From: Nonomuraea soli
GTDB lineage: Bacteria > Actinomycetota > Actinomycetes > Streptosporangiales > Streptosporangiaceae
Assembly: GCF_013761175.1 (NCBI RefSeq)
Contig: NZ_JACDUR010000003.1
Span: forward strand, 661,791 to 725,790
Reading direction: 5' to 3'
DNA: 64,000 nucleotides
Made by a program: the position numbers and the translations under genes. The notes under the pieces were generated by a model, which saw only the letters and a program-made list of their open reading frames with translations, was not told the DNA's origin and searched no databases. Positions 7,415 through 15,302 of the stretch are shown here, piece after piece (position 1 is the stretch's first letter; the number at the start of each line of letters is the position of its first letter).

Positions 7415-8347
7415 CTAGATAGCGCCCGTGAACGTGTCGCAACGGCTTGGATCACCTGACTGGTAGCCGACGCTGAACCACTTCTCGCGCTGCGCGGAGG
7501 TGCCGTGGCTGAAGCTGTCGGGGACGACCATGCCCTGAGTGCGGCGCTGGATGCTGTCGTCGCCGACCGCGGCGGCCGCCTGGAGCGCCTCGTCGATGTC
7601 GGCCTGGGTGAAGGGCTCGGAGTAGAAGCCCGTCCTGACGGCGTTGTTGGCCCACACGCCGGCGTAGCAGTCGGCCTGCAGTTCCAGGCGCACCGCGGCG
7701 CTGTTGGCGCCCCGGCGGTCGTTGCCCACCCTGTTCATGGTGCCGAGCAGGTTCTGCACGTGGTGACCGTACTCATGGGCGATGACGTACGCCTGGGCGA
7801 ACGGGCCGTTCTTCGCGCCGAACTGGCTCTGCAGCGTGTTGAAGAACGACAGGTCGAGGTAGACCTTCTGGTCGCCGGGACAGTAGAACGGTCCGACGTT
7901 GGAGTCGGCGGCGCCGCAGGCGGTGCGGACGGCGTTGGAGAACAGCACGGTCTTGGCCGGGGTGTACGTCGTGCGGCCCCGGGCGTCGATCGCCTGCTTC
8001 CAGTAGCTCTGGATGCTGTTGACGGTGCCGACGATGCGGCAGTCCTCCGACTGGTCGGCGTCGGCTCCCGTACGGCAGCGGTCGGCCAGGTTCCCGCCCG
8101 CCTGGCCGCCTTGCGCGCTGGGCTGCGGCGGCTGCTCCGGGCTGTCGGTGAAGGGGGTCGGCACCAGCTTGAACAGGAAGAGGGCTGCGACGGCCAGTAC
8201 GAGCAGCAGGCAGCCTCCCTTGCCGCCGATGGGGATCGCGCAGCCGCCGGGCATGCCGCCGCCGCCACGCGGGCCGGGCCGGCCGCCGCTGGCCCTCACA
8301 TCCTCGACCTGCGACGGATCGAGTTTGGCGTCGTCGTCGAACTGCAT
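7415..8347 (-). CDS. YpfJ-family neutral zinc metallopeptidase, copy 1
   Basis: The 310-residue protein has the same architecture as its neighbour: MQFDDDAKLDPSQVEDVR start, Gly/Pro hinge, one membrane helix (about 45-65), then the peptidase domain with HEYGH in VIAHEYGHHVQNLLG and ELQADCYAGVW. Compared with the neighbour it has an extra loop after the zinc helix (MNRVGNDRRGANS). The two starts share the D-A-K/Q-L-D-x-S-Q-V pattern, so the pair arose by duplication. Confidence 0.9.
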   Translation of the reverse strand: MQFDDDAKLDPSQVEDVRASGGRPGPRGGGGMPGGCAIPIGGKGGCLLLVLAVAALFLFKLVPTPFTDSPEQPPQPSAQGGQAGGNLADRCRTGADADQSEDCRIVGTVNSIQSYWKQAIDARGRTTYTPAKTVLFSNAVRTACGAADSNVGPFYCPGDQKVYLDLSFFNTLQSQFGAKNGPFAQAYVIAHEYGHHVQNLLGTMNRVGNDRRGANSAAVRLELQADCYAGVWANNAVRTGFYSEPFTQADIDEALQAAAAVGDDSIQRRTQGMVVPDSFSHGTSAQREKWFSVGYQSGDPSRCDTFTGAI

Positions 8348-8372
8348 GTGGTGCGTCTGCCCGCCGTGAAGA

Positions 8373-8400
8373 TTGGCTACTCTCTGTAATTCGTTACGCT
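8373..8400 (+). promoter_or_regulatory. Promoter of the LysE-type exporter gene
   Basis: TTGGCT (8373-8378) and TACGCT (8395-8400) are separated by 16 bp, and the ATG at 8407 lies six bases after the -10. Transcription would start at or next to the A of ATG, giving a leaderless mRNA. Confidence 0.6.
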
Positions 8401-8406
8401 TTTCCT

Positions 8407-9042
8407 ATGTTGAGCGGCATGGCGGGTATTGCACTGGTTTCTCTGGGCATGGTGCTGACGCCCGGACCGAACATGATCTATCTGATCTCCCGCTCGATCA
8501 CCCAGGGCCGCCGGGCAGGTCTGATCTCGCTGACCGGCGTGGTGCTCGGCTTCACCCTCTACCTGGCGGCCACCTGCCTCGGCATCACGGCGATCTTCGC
8601 GCTGGTCCCCGCGGCCTACACCGCGCTGAAGATCGCCGGAGCCTGCTACCTGGGCTGGATGGCCTGGCAGGCGCTCAAGCCCGGCGGCGGCTCGGTCTTC
8701 CAGCCCCGCGACCTGGAGCCCGCCTCCAACACCAGGCTGTTCTCCATGGGCCTGGTGACCTGCCTGCTCAACCCCAAGATCGCCATCCTCTACCTGTCAC
8801 TGCTGCCGCAGTTCATCGACCCCGCGGGCAACGTGCTCGGGCAGAGCCTGGCGCTCGGATCCGTGCAGATCGTCGTCGCCACCACGGTCAACGGCCTGAT
8901 CGCCCTGTCGGCGAGCACCCTGGCCGCCTTCTTCGCCGCCCGCCCCGCCTGGCTGCGCATCCAGCGCTACGCCATGGGCACCATCCTCGGCATGATGGCG
9001 ATCCGCATGGCCACCGACCGCTCCAAGGCCGTCATGGCTTGA
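8407..9042 (+). CDS. LysE/RhtB-family amino-acid exporter
   Basis: The 211-residue integral membrane protein has about six helices and the family signature near the N-terminus, LTPGPNMIYLISRSITQGR. The conserved NPKIAILYLSLLPQFID segment lies in the middle. LysE/RhtB proteins export amino acids such as lysine, homoserine, threonine or leucine; the substrate cannot be read from sequence. It is monocistronic with a leaderless start. Confidence 0.93.
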   Translation: MLSGMAGIALVSLGMVLTPGPNMIYLISRSITQGRRAGLISLTGVVLGFTLYLAATCLGITAIFALVPAAYTALKIAGACYLGWMAWQALKPGGGSVFQPRDLEPASNTRLFSMGLVTCLLNPKIAILYLSLLPQFIDPAGNVLGQSLALGSVQIVVATTVNGLIALSASTLAAFFAARPAWLRIQRYAMGTILGMMAIRMATDRSKAVMA

Positions 9043-9091
9043 GTAGGGCTTACTCAGGCGCGTCCGCGCCCCCGGGCCGACACTCGGGAGC

Positions 9092-10957
9092 ATGACTGCG
9101 GAAACCATCCCCACGCCCGTGGCGAAATCGGTCGCCCTGACGGACGCGCTGGCCAGGGTGGCCCTGCTCAGCGCCGACCAGAAACGCCTGATCGTACGGC
9201 AGGCGCTCCTCGTGCTGGAGCAGCACTACGTCAACCTCCCGCTCAAGGTGGCGCGCTACGGGATCAACCCGGTGCAGCGCCTGCGCCTGCTGCTCACCCG
9301 GCTGGAACGCTCGGAGGACATCTCGGAATGGGAGCTGCACTCCGAGCTCATCGAGATCTTCAACTCCGTCCGCGACCTGCACACCCGCTACGCGCTGCCC
9401 GGCGTGTTCGAGGGCGACGTGGCCGTGCTGCCCTTCACCGTCAAGGCCTTCGCCGACGGCGAGCGGCGCCGCTACCTGGTCGCGCCCGAGAAGGAGGGCG
9501 CGCCGCCTGTGCTCACCGGAGCCTTCCGCCCGGGCGCCGAGATCATCCGGTGGAACGGGGTGCCCATGGCGCGTGCCGTACAGCAGCTGGCCGACCGGCT
9601 GCCCGGCGCCAATCCGGCCGCCCGGCACGCGCGGGCCGTCGAGAAGATGACCACCAGGGCGCTGGCCTTCACCGGGCCGCCCGACGAGGAGCAGATCCTC
9701 ATCGACTTCGTCTCCCCCGACGGGCAGGCGGGTACGGCACGCACGACGTGGTCCGTGCCCACCGACCTGATCCTGCTGCTGCAGAGCCTCAGCAACGACA
9801 CCAGCCTGGCCATCGACCAGGAGGCGATGCTGGAGTCGCGGGCCAGGACCCTGCTGTTCGCGCCGCACGTACTGGACCAGCAGGCGGCAGGCGAGCCGGT
9901 CAGGGCCGCGCCCGGCAACCTCCCCGTCAGACCCGAGGTGGCCACGGCCTTCGAGGCGAGAGTCATGGGCGAGTTCGGCTACATCAGGATCAGGGAGTTC
10001 CTTTCGGCCGACCGCTCCGTCGAGACCTTCGTCAACGAGTTCATCAAGCTGCTCCGCCAGATGCCGCCCGGCGGCGTCGTGATCGACGTGCGGGGCAACC
10101 GCGGCGGCAACATCCTCATGGCCGAGCTGAGCCTCCAGGCGCTGACCGCGCGGCGCATCGAGCCCATGCCGGCGCAGTTCCTCAGCACGCCGCTGAACCT
10201 GCGCATCTGCCGCAACCAGCGCTCCATGGAGCCCTGGCTGCGCTCCATGGAGCAGGCCATGGAGACAGGGGCGCCCTTCTCCGCGGGCATCCCGTTCACG
10301 CCCGCCGGCCGGCTCGCCCGGGTGCCGCAGAGCCACTTCGGGCCGAGCGTGCTGGTGACCGACGCGCGCTGCTACTCCTCGGGCGACGTGTTCGCCGCCG
10401 GGTACCAGGACCACAGGATCGGCGACGTGCTCGGCGTCGACGACACCACCGGGGCCGGAGGCGCCAACGTGTGGGAGTTCCCGCTGCTCATGCAGCTCGC
10501 CAGCGGCGACGGCGACTTCCCCTACCGCCCGCTCCCCGAAGGCGTCGGCCTGCGCGTGGCGATCAGACGGCTGCTGCGCGTCGGGCCCAACGCCGGGGTG
10601 AGCGTCGAGGACTTCGGCGTGCGCTCGGAGACCATCCACCCGGTCACGCGTGACGACATCATGCACGGCGACAAGGACCTGCTCGCGGCGGCCTTCGCGC
10701 TGCTGCGCGAGGGAGAGCGGCGGGAGTTCGAGGTGTCGCTCGACCCGGTGCGGGTGCGCGGCGTCAACATCGACAGGGCCGACTTCGTCACCGACGGCCG
10801 GCCACGCGCCTCGGTGGACCTGGACGGCGACGCGGTCGAGGTGACGGTGCCGGGGCTGTCCCAGGCCCGCGTGGTCAGGGTCGAGGGATACGCGCGCGGG
10901 GAGCTGGTGGCGGTGCGGCTCTTCCGCGACGGCGAGCCGGTGACGGTTTTCGAGTGA
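9092..10957 (+). CDS. S41-family (tail-specific type) serine protease
   Basis: The 621-residue protein has a helical N-terminus, a PDZ-like region around residues 140-180 (GAEIIRWNGVPM) and an S41 core with VIDVRGNRGGN near residue 330. The nucleophile serine is probably in ARCYSSGD near residue 430, followed by a beta-rich C-terminal part. No signal peptide is obvious, so it may be cytosolic. It is the large one of two overlapping open frames here; its composition and motifs support the plus strand. Confidence 0.88.
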   Translation: MTAETIPTPVAKSVALTDALARVALLSADQKRLIVRQALLVLEQHYVNLPLKVARYGINPVQRLRLLLTRLERSEDISEWELHSELIEIFNSVRDLHTRYALPGVFEGDVAVLPFTVKAFADGERRRYLVAPEKEGAPPVLTGAFRPGAEIIRWNGVPMARAVQQLADRLPGANPAARHARAVEKMTTRALAFTGPPDEEQILIDFVSPDGQAGTARTTWSVPTDLILLLQSLSNDTSLAIDQEAMLESRARTLLFAPHVLDQQAAGEPVRAAPGNLPVRPEVATAFEARVMGEFGYIRIREFLSADRSVETFVNEFIKLLRQMPPGGVVIDVRGNRGGNILMAELSLQALTARRIEPMPAQFLSTPLNLRICRNQRSMEPWLRSMEQAMETGAPFSAGIPFTPAGRLARVPQSHFGPSVLVTDARCYSSGDVFAAGYQDHRIGDVLGVDDTTGAGGANVWEFPLLMQLASGDGDFPYRPLPEGVGLRVAIRRLLRVGPNAGVSVEDFGVRSETIHPVTRDDIMHGDKDLLAAAFALLREGERREFEVSLDPVRVRGVNIDRADFVTDGRPRASVDLDGDAVEVTVPGLSQARVVRVEGYARGELVAVRLFRDGEPVTVFE

Positions 10958-11057
10958 CGGCGTGAACGCGGGGGTAGGCGTTCCAGCGCTCGCTCACCGC
11001 GTCCCCGTAGTCGCCTGGCCCCTTGAAGTCCGCCATGACCTCGCTTACCTGTGCCAT
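10875..11057 (-). CDS. Short hypothetical protein, possibly truncated
   Basis: An ATG at 11057 opens a frame whose first 37 codons (MAQVSEVMADFKGPGDYGDA, then SERWNAYPRVHAVTR) have strong GC3 bias and a protein-like mix. The last 23 codons run antisense into the 3' end of the S41 gene and turn into Pro/Arg low complexity. The natural end has probably been lost. No function is recognisable. Confidence 0.35.
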   Translation of the reverse strand: MAQVSEVMADFKGPGDYGDAVSERWNAYPRVHAVTRKPSPARRRGRAAPPPAPRARIPRP

Positions 11058-11120
11058 CCCCGAAGCCTAGGAGCCGATCAAGAGACAGACAGAACGCCTT
11101 AAGTCACCTACCATGCCGCC

Positions 11121-11543
11121 ATGTCTGGACAAGCCGTGATCCTGGTGGCGATTCTGCTCCTCGCCAGCGTGTTGGCCGTCATGATGTGGCGGCGGCGTAA
11201 CCGGGTGACGGTCCGCGTGGAGATCCCGCTGTTCATGCCGGTCGAGATCCAGGCGGAAGCGCACGATCTCATCGAGGCGGGAGAGTTCGACCAAGCGGTC
11301 ATCCTGATTCGCAAGGCCGGCCAGGTCAGCCGGTTCGAGGCGTGGCAGACCGCCAGCGCTTTGCGAGACGGCTTCGTGGGGTCGGACTTCCCTGCCCGCT
11401 GGCCGGAGGACCTCGCGGAGCCTGTGGGGCGATTCCTCGACGAAGGGCGCCGGAAAGCGGCGGTCTTCCTGGTGCGCGTCGAGAAGGGAATGGACGCGGA
11501 GCGGGCGGAGCAGTTCGTGTCCGCCATCGAGTCGGCTCGCTAG
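11121..11543 (+). CDS. Membrane-anchored hypothetical protein
   Basis: The 140-residue protein begins with a transmembrane helix (about 5-23) followed by RRRN and a soluble helical domain with EAHDLIEAGEFDQAVILIRKAGQ, a TPR-like helix pair, and a C-terminal DEGRRKAAVFLVRVEKGM helix. The positive residues after the helix put the domain in the cytoplasm. A TACCAT six bases before the ATG suggests leaderless transcription. The function is unknown. Confidence 0.75.
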   Translation: MSGQAVILVAILLLASVLAVMMWRRRNRVTVRVEIPLFMPVEIQAEAHDLIEAGEFDQAVILIRKAGQVSRFEAWQTASALRDGFVGSDFPARWPEDLAEPVGRFLDEGRRKAAVFLVRVEKGMDAERAEQFVSAIESAR

Positions 11544-11550
11544 GAGCTCC

Positions 11551-12078
11551 CTACGACTGCCCACCGCGCTCTGGCAGCTCGGCGGTTCTCGGCTTGGTCA
11601 GCCGGTTCTCCCAGGCGACCTCGGACTTGGCCGCGGCGACGAATGCCTCGACAGCCGTACGGACATCGTCCCCGCACGCAACCAGCGTTCGCATGTCCTT
11701 ACTGTCGTGCATGTCCGCTACGCGAGCCATGGCGCTCTCGGCGAGTTCCGTGACTTCAGGAGCGTCGGCGACGAGGCGGACCCGGTAGAGCGCCTGCCAG
11801 GCGACCACGCGGATTCTCTGGGACGTGGACCTGGCTTCGGCGTATTCCGCGCTGTCCTTGCCGTCGAAGCCACGTATCGCCCGGTTGTACTGGGCGGATC
11901 TGAGCTCAAGGATGGTGCCGGCGAATCCGCTGTAGACGCCCATACGTTCTTCCCTGAGCCGCGCGGAGATCGTGAACTCCTCGGCGCGTGCAGTGGACCG
12001 CCTCTGAAAGATGTACGTCACGAGGGACCCTAAGAGGGTCCCCACGATCGCGATCACTCCAGCGATGATGGCTTCCAT
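11551..12078 (-). CDS. Membrane-anchored hypothetical protein with helical domain
   Basis: From the ATG at 12078 the protein has 175 residues: one N-terminal membrane helix (about residues 2-22, IIAGVIAIVGTLLGSLVTYI) and a long charged helical domain with FQRRSTARAEEF and repeated Ala/Arg-rich helices. The frame is open further upstream, but that part overlaps tRNA-Ser on the same strand and is not used. The layout resembles small phage- or mobile-element-associated membrane proteins, without a named family. Confidence 0.7.
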   Translation of the reverse strand: MEAIIAGVIAIVGTLLGSLVTYIFQRRSTARAEEFTISARLREERMGVYSGFAGTILELRSAQYNRAIRGFDGKDSAEYAEARSTSQRIRVVAWQALYRVRLVADAPEVTELAESAMARVADMHDSKDMRTLVACGDDVRTAVEAFVAAAKSEVAWENRLTKPRTAELPERGGQS

Positions 12079-12138
12079 GGGGATCAGTGGATCACAGCTT
12101 CGAGCCCGCGCACCCGCCGCTTCGAGGGCGCAAAAGCG

Positions 12139-12174
12139 AGAGGGCTCATGCCGTTGATCTGGCATGAGCCCTCT
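12139..12174 (-). terminator. Terminator of tRNA-Ser(GGA)
   Basis: A perfect 14-bp stem (12139-12152 with 12161-12174) with an 8-nt loop lies just downstream of the tRNA on the minus strand and is followed by CGCTTTTG, a short T-run. Confidence 0.85.
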
Positions 12175-12178
12175 GAGC

Positions 12179-12266
12179 TGGCGGAGGATAGGGGATTTGA
12201 ACCCCTGATAGGTTGCCCTATACACGCTTTCCAAGCGTGCGCCCTCGGCCACTAGGCGAATCCTCC
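12179..12266 (-). tRNA. tRNA-Ser (anticodon GGA)
   Basis: On the minus strand acceptor GGAGGAT pairs with ATCCTCC. The anticodon arm CACGC-TTGGAAA-GCGTG gives anticodon GGA. The long variable arm and a T-arm with AGGGG/CCCCT type pairing around TTCAAAT follow. G discriminator plus encoded CCA end at 12179. Confidence 0.97.
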
Positions 12267-12339
12267 GTCGACGAGCTTACCGGACTCGGAACGTTGAAGA
12301 GACCACGATTTCGCGGGAGCGAGCACTGCCGTACGGGGC

Positions 12340-12345
12340 TAGACT
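12340..12345 (+). promoter_or_regulatory. -10 element of the SRP RNA gene
   Basis: TAGACT lies 8 bp before the first base of the SRP RNA stem and is a near-consensus actinobacterial -10. No clear -35 is seen. Confidence 0.5.
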
Positions 12346-12352
12346 GTCCAAG

Positions 12353-12439
12353 GACCCCTCGCGCGGCGTCATCCTGTGAACCTCCCCAGGGCCGGAAGGC
12401 AGCAAGGATAAGCGGGCTCTGGCGGGTGTGCGGGGGGTC
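12353..12439 (+). ncRNA. ffs: Signal recognition particle RNA, small bacterial type (4.5S)
   Basis: The sequence contains the Ffh-binding hairpin with GGCCGGAAGGCAGCAAGG (GGAA tetraloop near 12394) and the asymmetric internal loop side GGATAAGCGGGC. The ends GACCCC (12353-12358) and GGGGTC (12434-12439) close the long rod. Location just upstream of dnaX is the usual actinobacterial arrangement. Confidence 0.93.
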
Positions 12440-12473
12440 TCTTCGTTGAGCCCCTCGCAGGCGGGATGGTCGC

Positions 12474-15263
12474 ATGAGCCTTGCGCTTTACCGCAAATAC
12501 CGGCCCGGGACGTTCGCCGAGGTCAAGGGACAGGAGCACGTCACAGATCCGCTGCGGCAGGCACTGCGGACGGGACGTATCAACCACGCTTACCTGTTCT
12601 CCGGCCCGCGGGGGTGCGGCAAGACCTCGAGTGCCCGAATTCTGGCGAGAAGTCTCAACTGCGAGAAGGGGCCGACTCCGGAGCCCTGCGGTGAGTGCGA
12701 GTCCTGTGTCGCGCTGGCCGCCACGGGGCCGGGACACCTCGACGTCATCGAGATCGACGCCGCCTCGCACGGTGGTGTCGACGACGCCCGTGACCTGAGG
12801 GAGCGGGCCTTCTTCGCGCCGGTGTCGGCGCGCTTCAAGATCTACATCATCGACGAGGCGCACATGGTGACCCGCGAGGGTTTCAACGCGCTGCTCAAGC
12901 TCGTCGAAGAACCGCCGCCGCACCTGAAGTTCATCTTCGCGACGACCGAGCCGGAAAAGGTCATCGGCACGATCAAGTCGCGCACCCACCACTATCCCTT
13001 CCGGTTGATGCCGCCCGCGACGCTGCGGGCGCTCCTGGAGGAGATCCTCCTCTCCGAGAACGTGCCCTTCGAGCCGACCGCGCTGCCGCTGGTCGTGCGG
13101 GCCGGTGCCGGGTCGGCGCGTGACTCGCTGTCGATCCTGGACCAGCTGCTGGCCGGGGCCGACGACGCGGGCATCACCTACGCTCGCGCGGTCTCGTTGC
13201 TGGGGTACACCGATGGGGATCTGCTCGATGAGATCGTCAACGCGTTCGCCGCGCGTGACGGGTCGGCGGTTTTCCAGGCGGTCAACCGGGTCATCGACGG
13301 CGGGCACGATCCGCGCCGGTTCGCCACCGACCTGCTGGAGCGCTTCCGCGACCTGGTGATCTTGGCGAACGTGCCCGAGGCGGCCGGCAGCGGTCTGCTC
13401 GATCGGCCAGGGGACGAGCTGGAGAGGCTGGTGCAGCAGGCCGCCGCGATGGGGCCAGCCGAGCTCACCCGGGCGGCGGAGTTGTTCAACGCGGGCCTGA
13501 CCGAGATGCGGGGGGCCACCTCGCCGCGGTTGTTGCTCGAGCTGATGTGCGCCCGGGTGCTGCTGCCGGGGGCCGGGCAGGGGGAGGCCTCGCTGCTGGC
13601 GCGGTTGGAGCGGCTGGAGCGGGGCGGGGTCGTCGCGCAGATGGCCGCGCGCGCGCCGCAGGCCGCCGCCGCACCGCAGACTGCCACGCCTGCTCCTGTC
13701 GCCGCTGCACCGTCCGCCGCCCCGTCTGCCGTCGCGGCCTCGCCGGCTGCGGCCGCTCCGCAGGGTGCCGGTGCTCCGCAGGCGGGCGGTGCTCCGCAGG
13801 TGGCCGGTGCTCCGCAGGGTGGTCCGCAGGCCGCCGCTGCGCCTGTGCAGGCCTCTACTTCGCAAGCCGCCGCTCCGGCGGTCGGTGGCGGTACGGCAGG
13901 CGGGACGAGTTCGGCGGCTGCCCAGGGCGGGGGCGATTGGCCGGAGGCGGCCAAGCCCGGTGCTCCTGTCGCGCATGCCGCGGCTCCGGCTCCCGCGCCG
14001 TCCACGGGTGGAGGCGGGAGTTCGGTCGTCTACCAGCAGTGGCCGGCCATCCTCGACCGGATGAAGGTCGAGCAGCGCGTCGCGTGGATGATCGTGAGCA
14101 ACCAGGCCACGCTCATGGGCGTCGAGGGCAACCTCGTCACCCTTGGCTTCGACAAGCCAGGCGACATGAAGGGCTTCCTGACCGGCAAGCGTGATGCCGC
14201 CGTGGCCGACGCGATCGGCAAGGTCGTGGGTGGTGACTGGCGGGTCGAGGCGGTTGTGGGCGGGTCGCCTTCGCCTGGACGTGGCGGTGGTCGGGCGCCC
14301 GGCGGTGGTCAGGGGCCTGGCGGGGGCGAGTCCGGAGGCACGGGACAGGGCGGCGGCGGCTCGCACGGCGGGCATGCGGGTCCTGGCCAGGATGGTCCGG
14401 GTGCTGCAGGTCCTAGTCAGGACGCGGCCGGTGCTCTCGGTGGGAGCGGCGCTCAGGGGGGTGCCGCGAGCTCTGGTGACTCCGGTACGGCAGGCGGCGG
14501 GCACGGTGGCTCCTCGTCGCAGGCGATGGGAAGCGCTGGGGGAGCAGCCGGCCAGGCGGGCGGCGCGGGGGCGCATGGAGCAGGTGGCGGTGCAGGCCAG
14601 ACCCCCGGTGCAGGCCAGACCCCCGGTGCGGGCCAGACCCCCGGTGCAGGCCAGGCGCTCAGTGCGGGCCACGCGGCCGGTGCGGGCCAGGTGCTCAGTG
14701 CTGGCCACGCGGTCGGCGACGGTCAGACTCTCGGTGGAGGCCAGTTCGATGGCCCAGGTCAGGCAGCCGGTGGAGGACAGATCGGTGGCCCGGGTCAGAC
14801 ACCCGGTGCACGTCAGGCCGGTGGCCCAGGTCAGGCACCCGGCGCAGCTCAGGCGCCCGGCGGGAGCCAACCGGCCAGTGGCGGCCAGGGGGCGGCCGGT
14901 GGTGGCGGGCAGGTAGCGGGCGGTGGTGCCGGGCGGGCGGTTCAGACGACGGACGAGTCCTGGCCCGACGCGCCCGACGACCCGATCCCCGCGCCCCCGT
15001 CCCCTTCGCCCACGGGCCTGTCCGCCGCGCGGTCGGCGGCCAAGGCGGCGGCTCAGGCGGCCGCGCAGGCGGGACCGCGAGCTCCGGCGCCCAGGCACGG
15101 TGGCAGCGCGGGCTGGCCCGACGCGGTTCCCGGCAAGGGGCCGGAGTCCGATGACGTGGATCCGCTCAACGACGCCGACGCCGATGTCGACGCGACGGGG
15201 GGCATGGCGCTGCTGCAGCGCGAGCTCGGAGCTCAGGTGATCGGGGAGATCGACCACACCTGA
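12474..15263 (+). CDS. dnaX: DNA polymerase III subunit gamma/tau
   Basis: DnaX is the motor of the clamp loader. The 929-residue protein has Walker A GPRGCGKT (44-51), a zinc module with Cys63, Cys72, Cys75 and Cys78, Walker B DEAH (127-130) and the collar domain to about residue 370. The linker from about 380 to 520 is Ala/Pro-rich. A folded domain around 515-605 (YQQWPAILDRMKVEQRVAWM) is the tau part that contacts the polymerase. After it comes an unusually long Gly/Ala/Gln tail with tandem repeats (about residues 605-820), then an acidic conserved end. It starts at ATG 12474, 35 bp after the SRP RNA. Confidence 0.97.
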   Translation: MSLALYRKYRPGTFAEVKGQEHVTDPLRQALRTGRINHAYLFSGPRGCGKTSSARILARSLNCEKGPTPEPCGECESCVALAATGPGHLDVIEIDAASHGGVDDARDLRERAFFAPVSARFKIYIIDEAHMVTREGFNALLKLVEEPPPHLKFIFATTEPEKVIGTIKSRTHHYPFRLMPPATLRALLEEILLSENVPFEPTALPLVVRAGAGSARDSLSILDQLLAGADDAGITYARAVSLLGYTDGDLLDEIVNAFAARDGSAVFQAVNRVIDGGHDPRRFATDLLERFRDLVILANVPEAAGSGLLDRPGDELERLVQQAAAMGPAELTRAAELFNAGLTEMRGATSPRLLLELMCARVLLPGAGQGEASLLARLERLERGGVVAQMAARAPQAAAAPQTATPAPVAAAPSAAPSAVAASPAAAAPQGAGAPQAGGAPQVAGAPQGGPQAAAAPVQASTSQAAAPAVGGGTAGGTSSAAAQGGGDWPEAAKPGAPVAHAAAPAPAPSTGGGGSSVVYQQWPAILDRMKVEQRVAWMIVSNQATLMGVEGNLVTLGFDKPGDMKGFLTGKRDAAVADAIGKVVGGDWRVEAVVGGSPSPGRGGGRAPGGGQGPGGGESGGTGQGGGGSHGGHAGPGQDGPGAAGPSQDAAGALGGSGAQGGAASSGDSGTAGGGHGGSSSQAMGSAGGAAGQAGGAGAHGAGGGAGQTPGAGQTPGAGQTPGAGQALSAGHAAGAGQVLSAGHAVGDGQTLGGGQFDGPGQAAGGGQIGGPGQTPGARQAGGPGQAPGAAQAPGGSQPASGGQGAAGGGGQVAGGGAGRAVQTTDESWPDAPDDPIPAPPSPSPTGLSAARSAAKAAAQAAAQAGPRAPAPRHGGSAGWPDAVPGKGPESDDVDPLNDADADVDATGGMALLQRELGAQVIGEIDHT
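14590..14900 (+). repeat. dnaX: Tandem repeats in the dnaX tail
   Basis: An 18-bp unit coding for G-A-G-Q-T-P occurs three times almost perfectly at 14596-14655. It is followed by diverged copies of the form G-x-G-Q-x-x to about 14900. All copies keep the reading frame. Confidence 0.8.
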
Positions 15264-15302
15264 GCAGGCGTGAGGGCCCTGGGGTTCCAGCCGCCCAGCG
15301 GT

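Noticed and set aside
9050..10666. 538-codon minus-strand frame opposite the S41 protease
   Set aside because: No domain, His/Gly/Arg-rich composition typical of antisense frames; the protease motifs are on the plus strand.
12079..12252. Upstream extension of the membrane protein at 11551-12078
   Set aside because: It would read through tRNA-Ser and its terminator on the same strand; the ATG at 12078 begins the membrane helix.
12369..15257. Open frame of 962 codons on the minus strand opposite dnaX
   Set aside because: It is an Arg/Gly/Thr-rich shadow of the repetitive dnaX sequence. The plus strand has all clamp-loader motifs.
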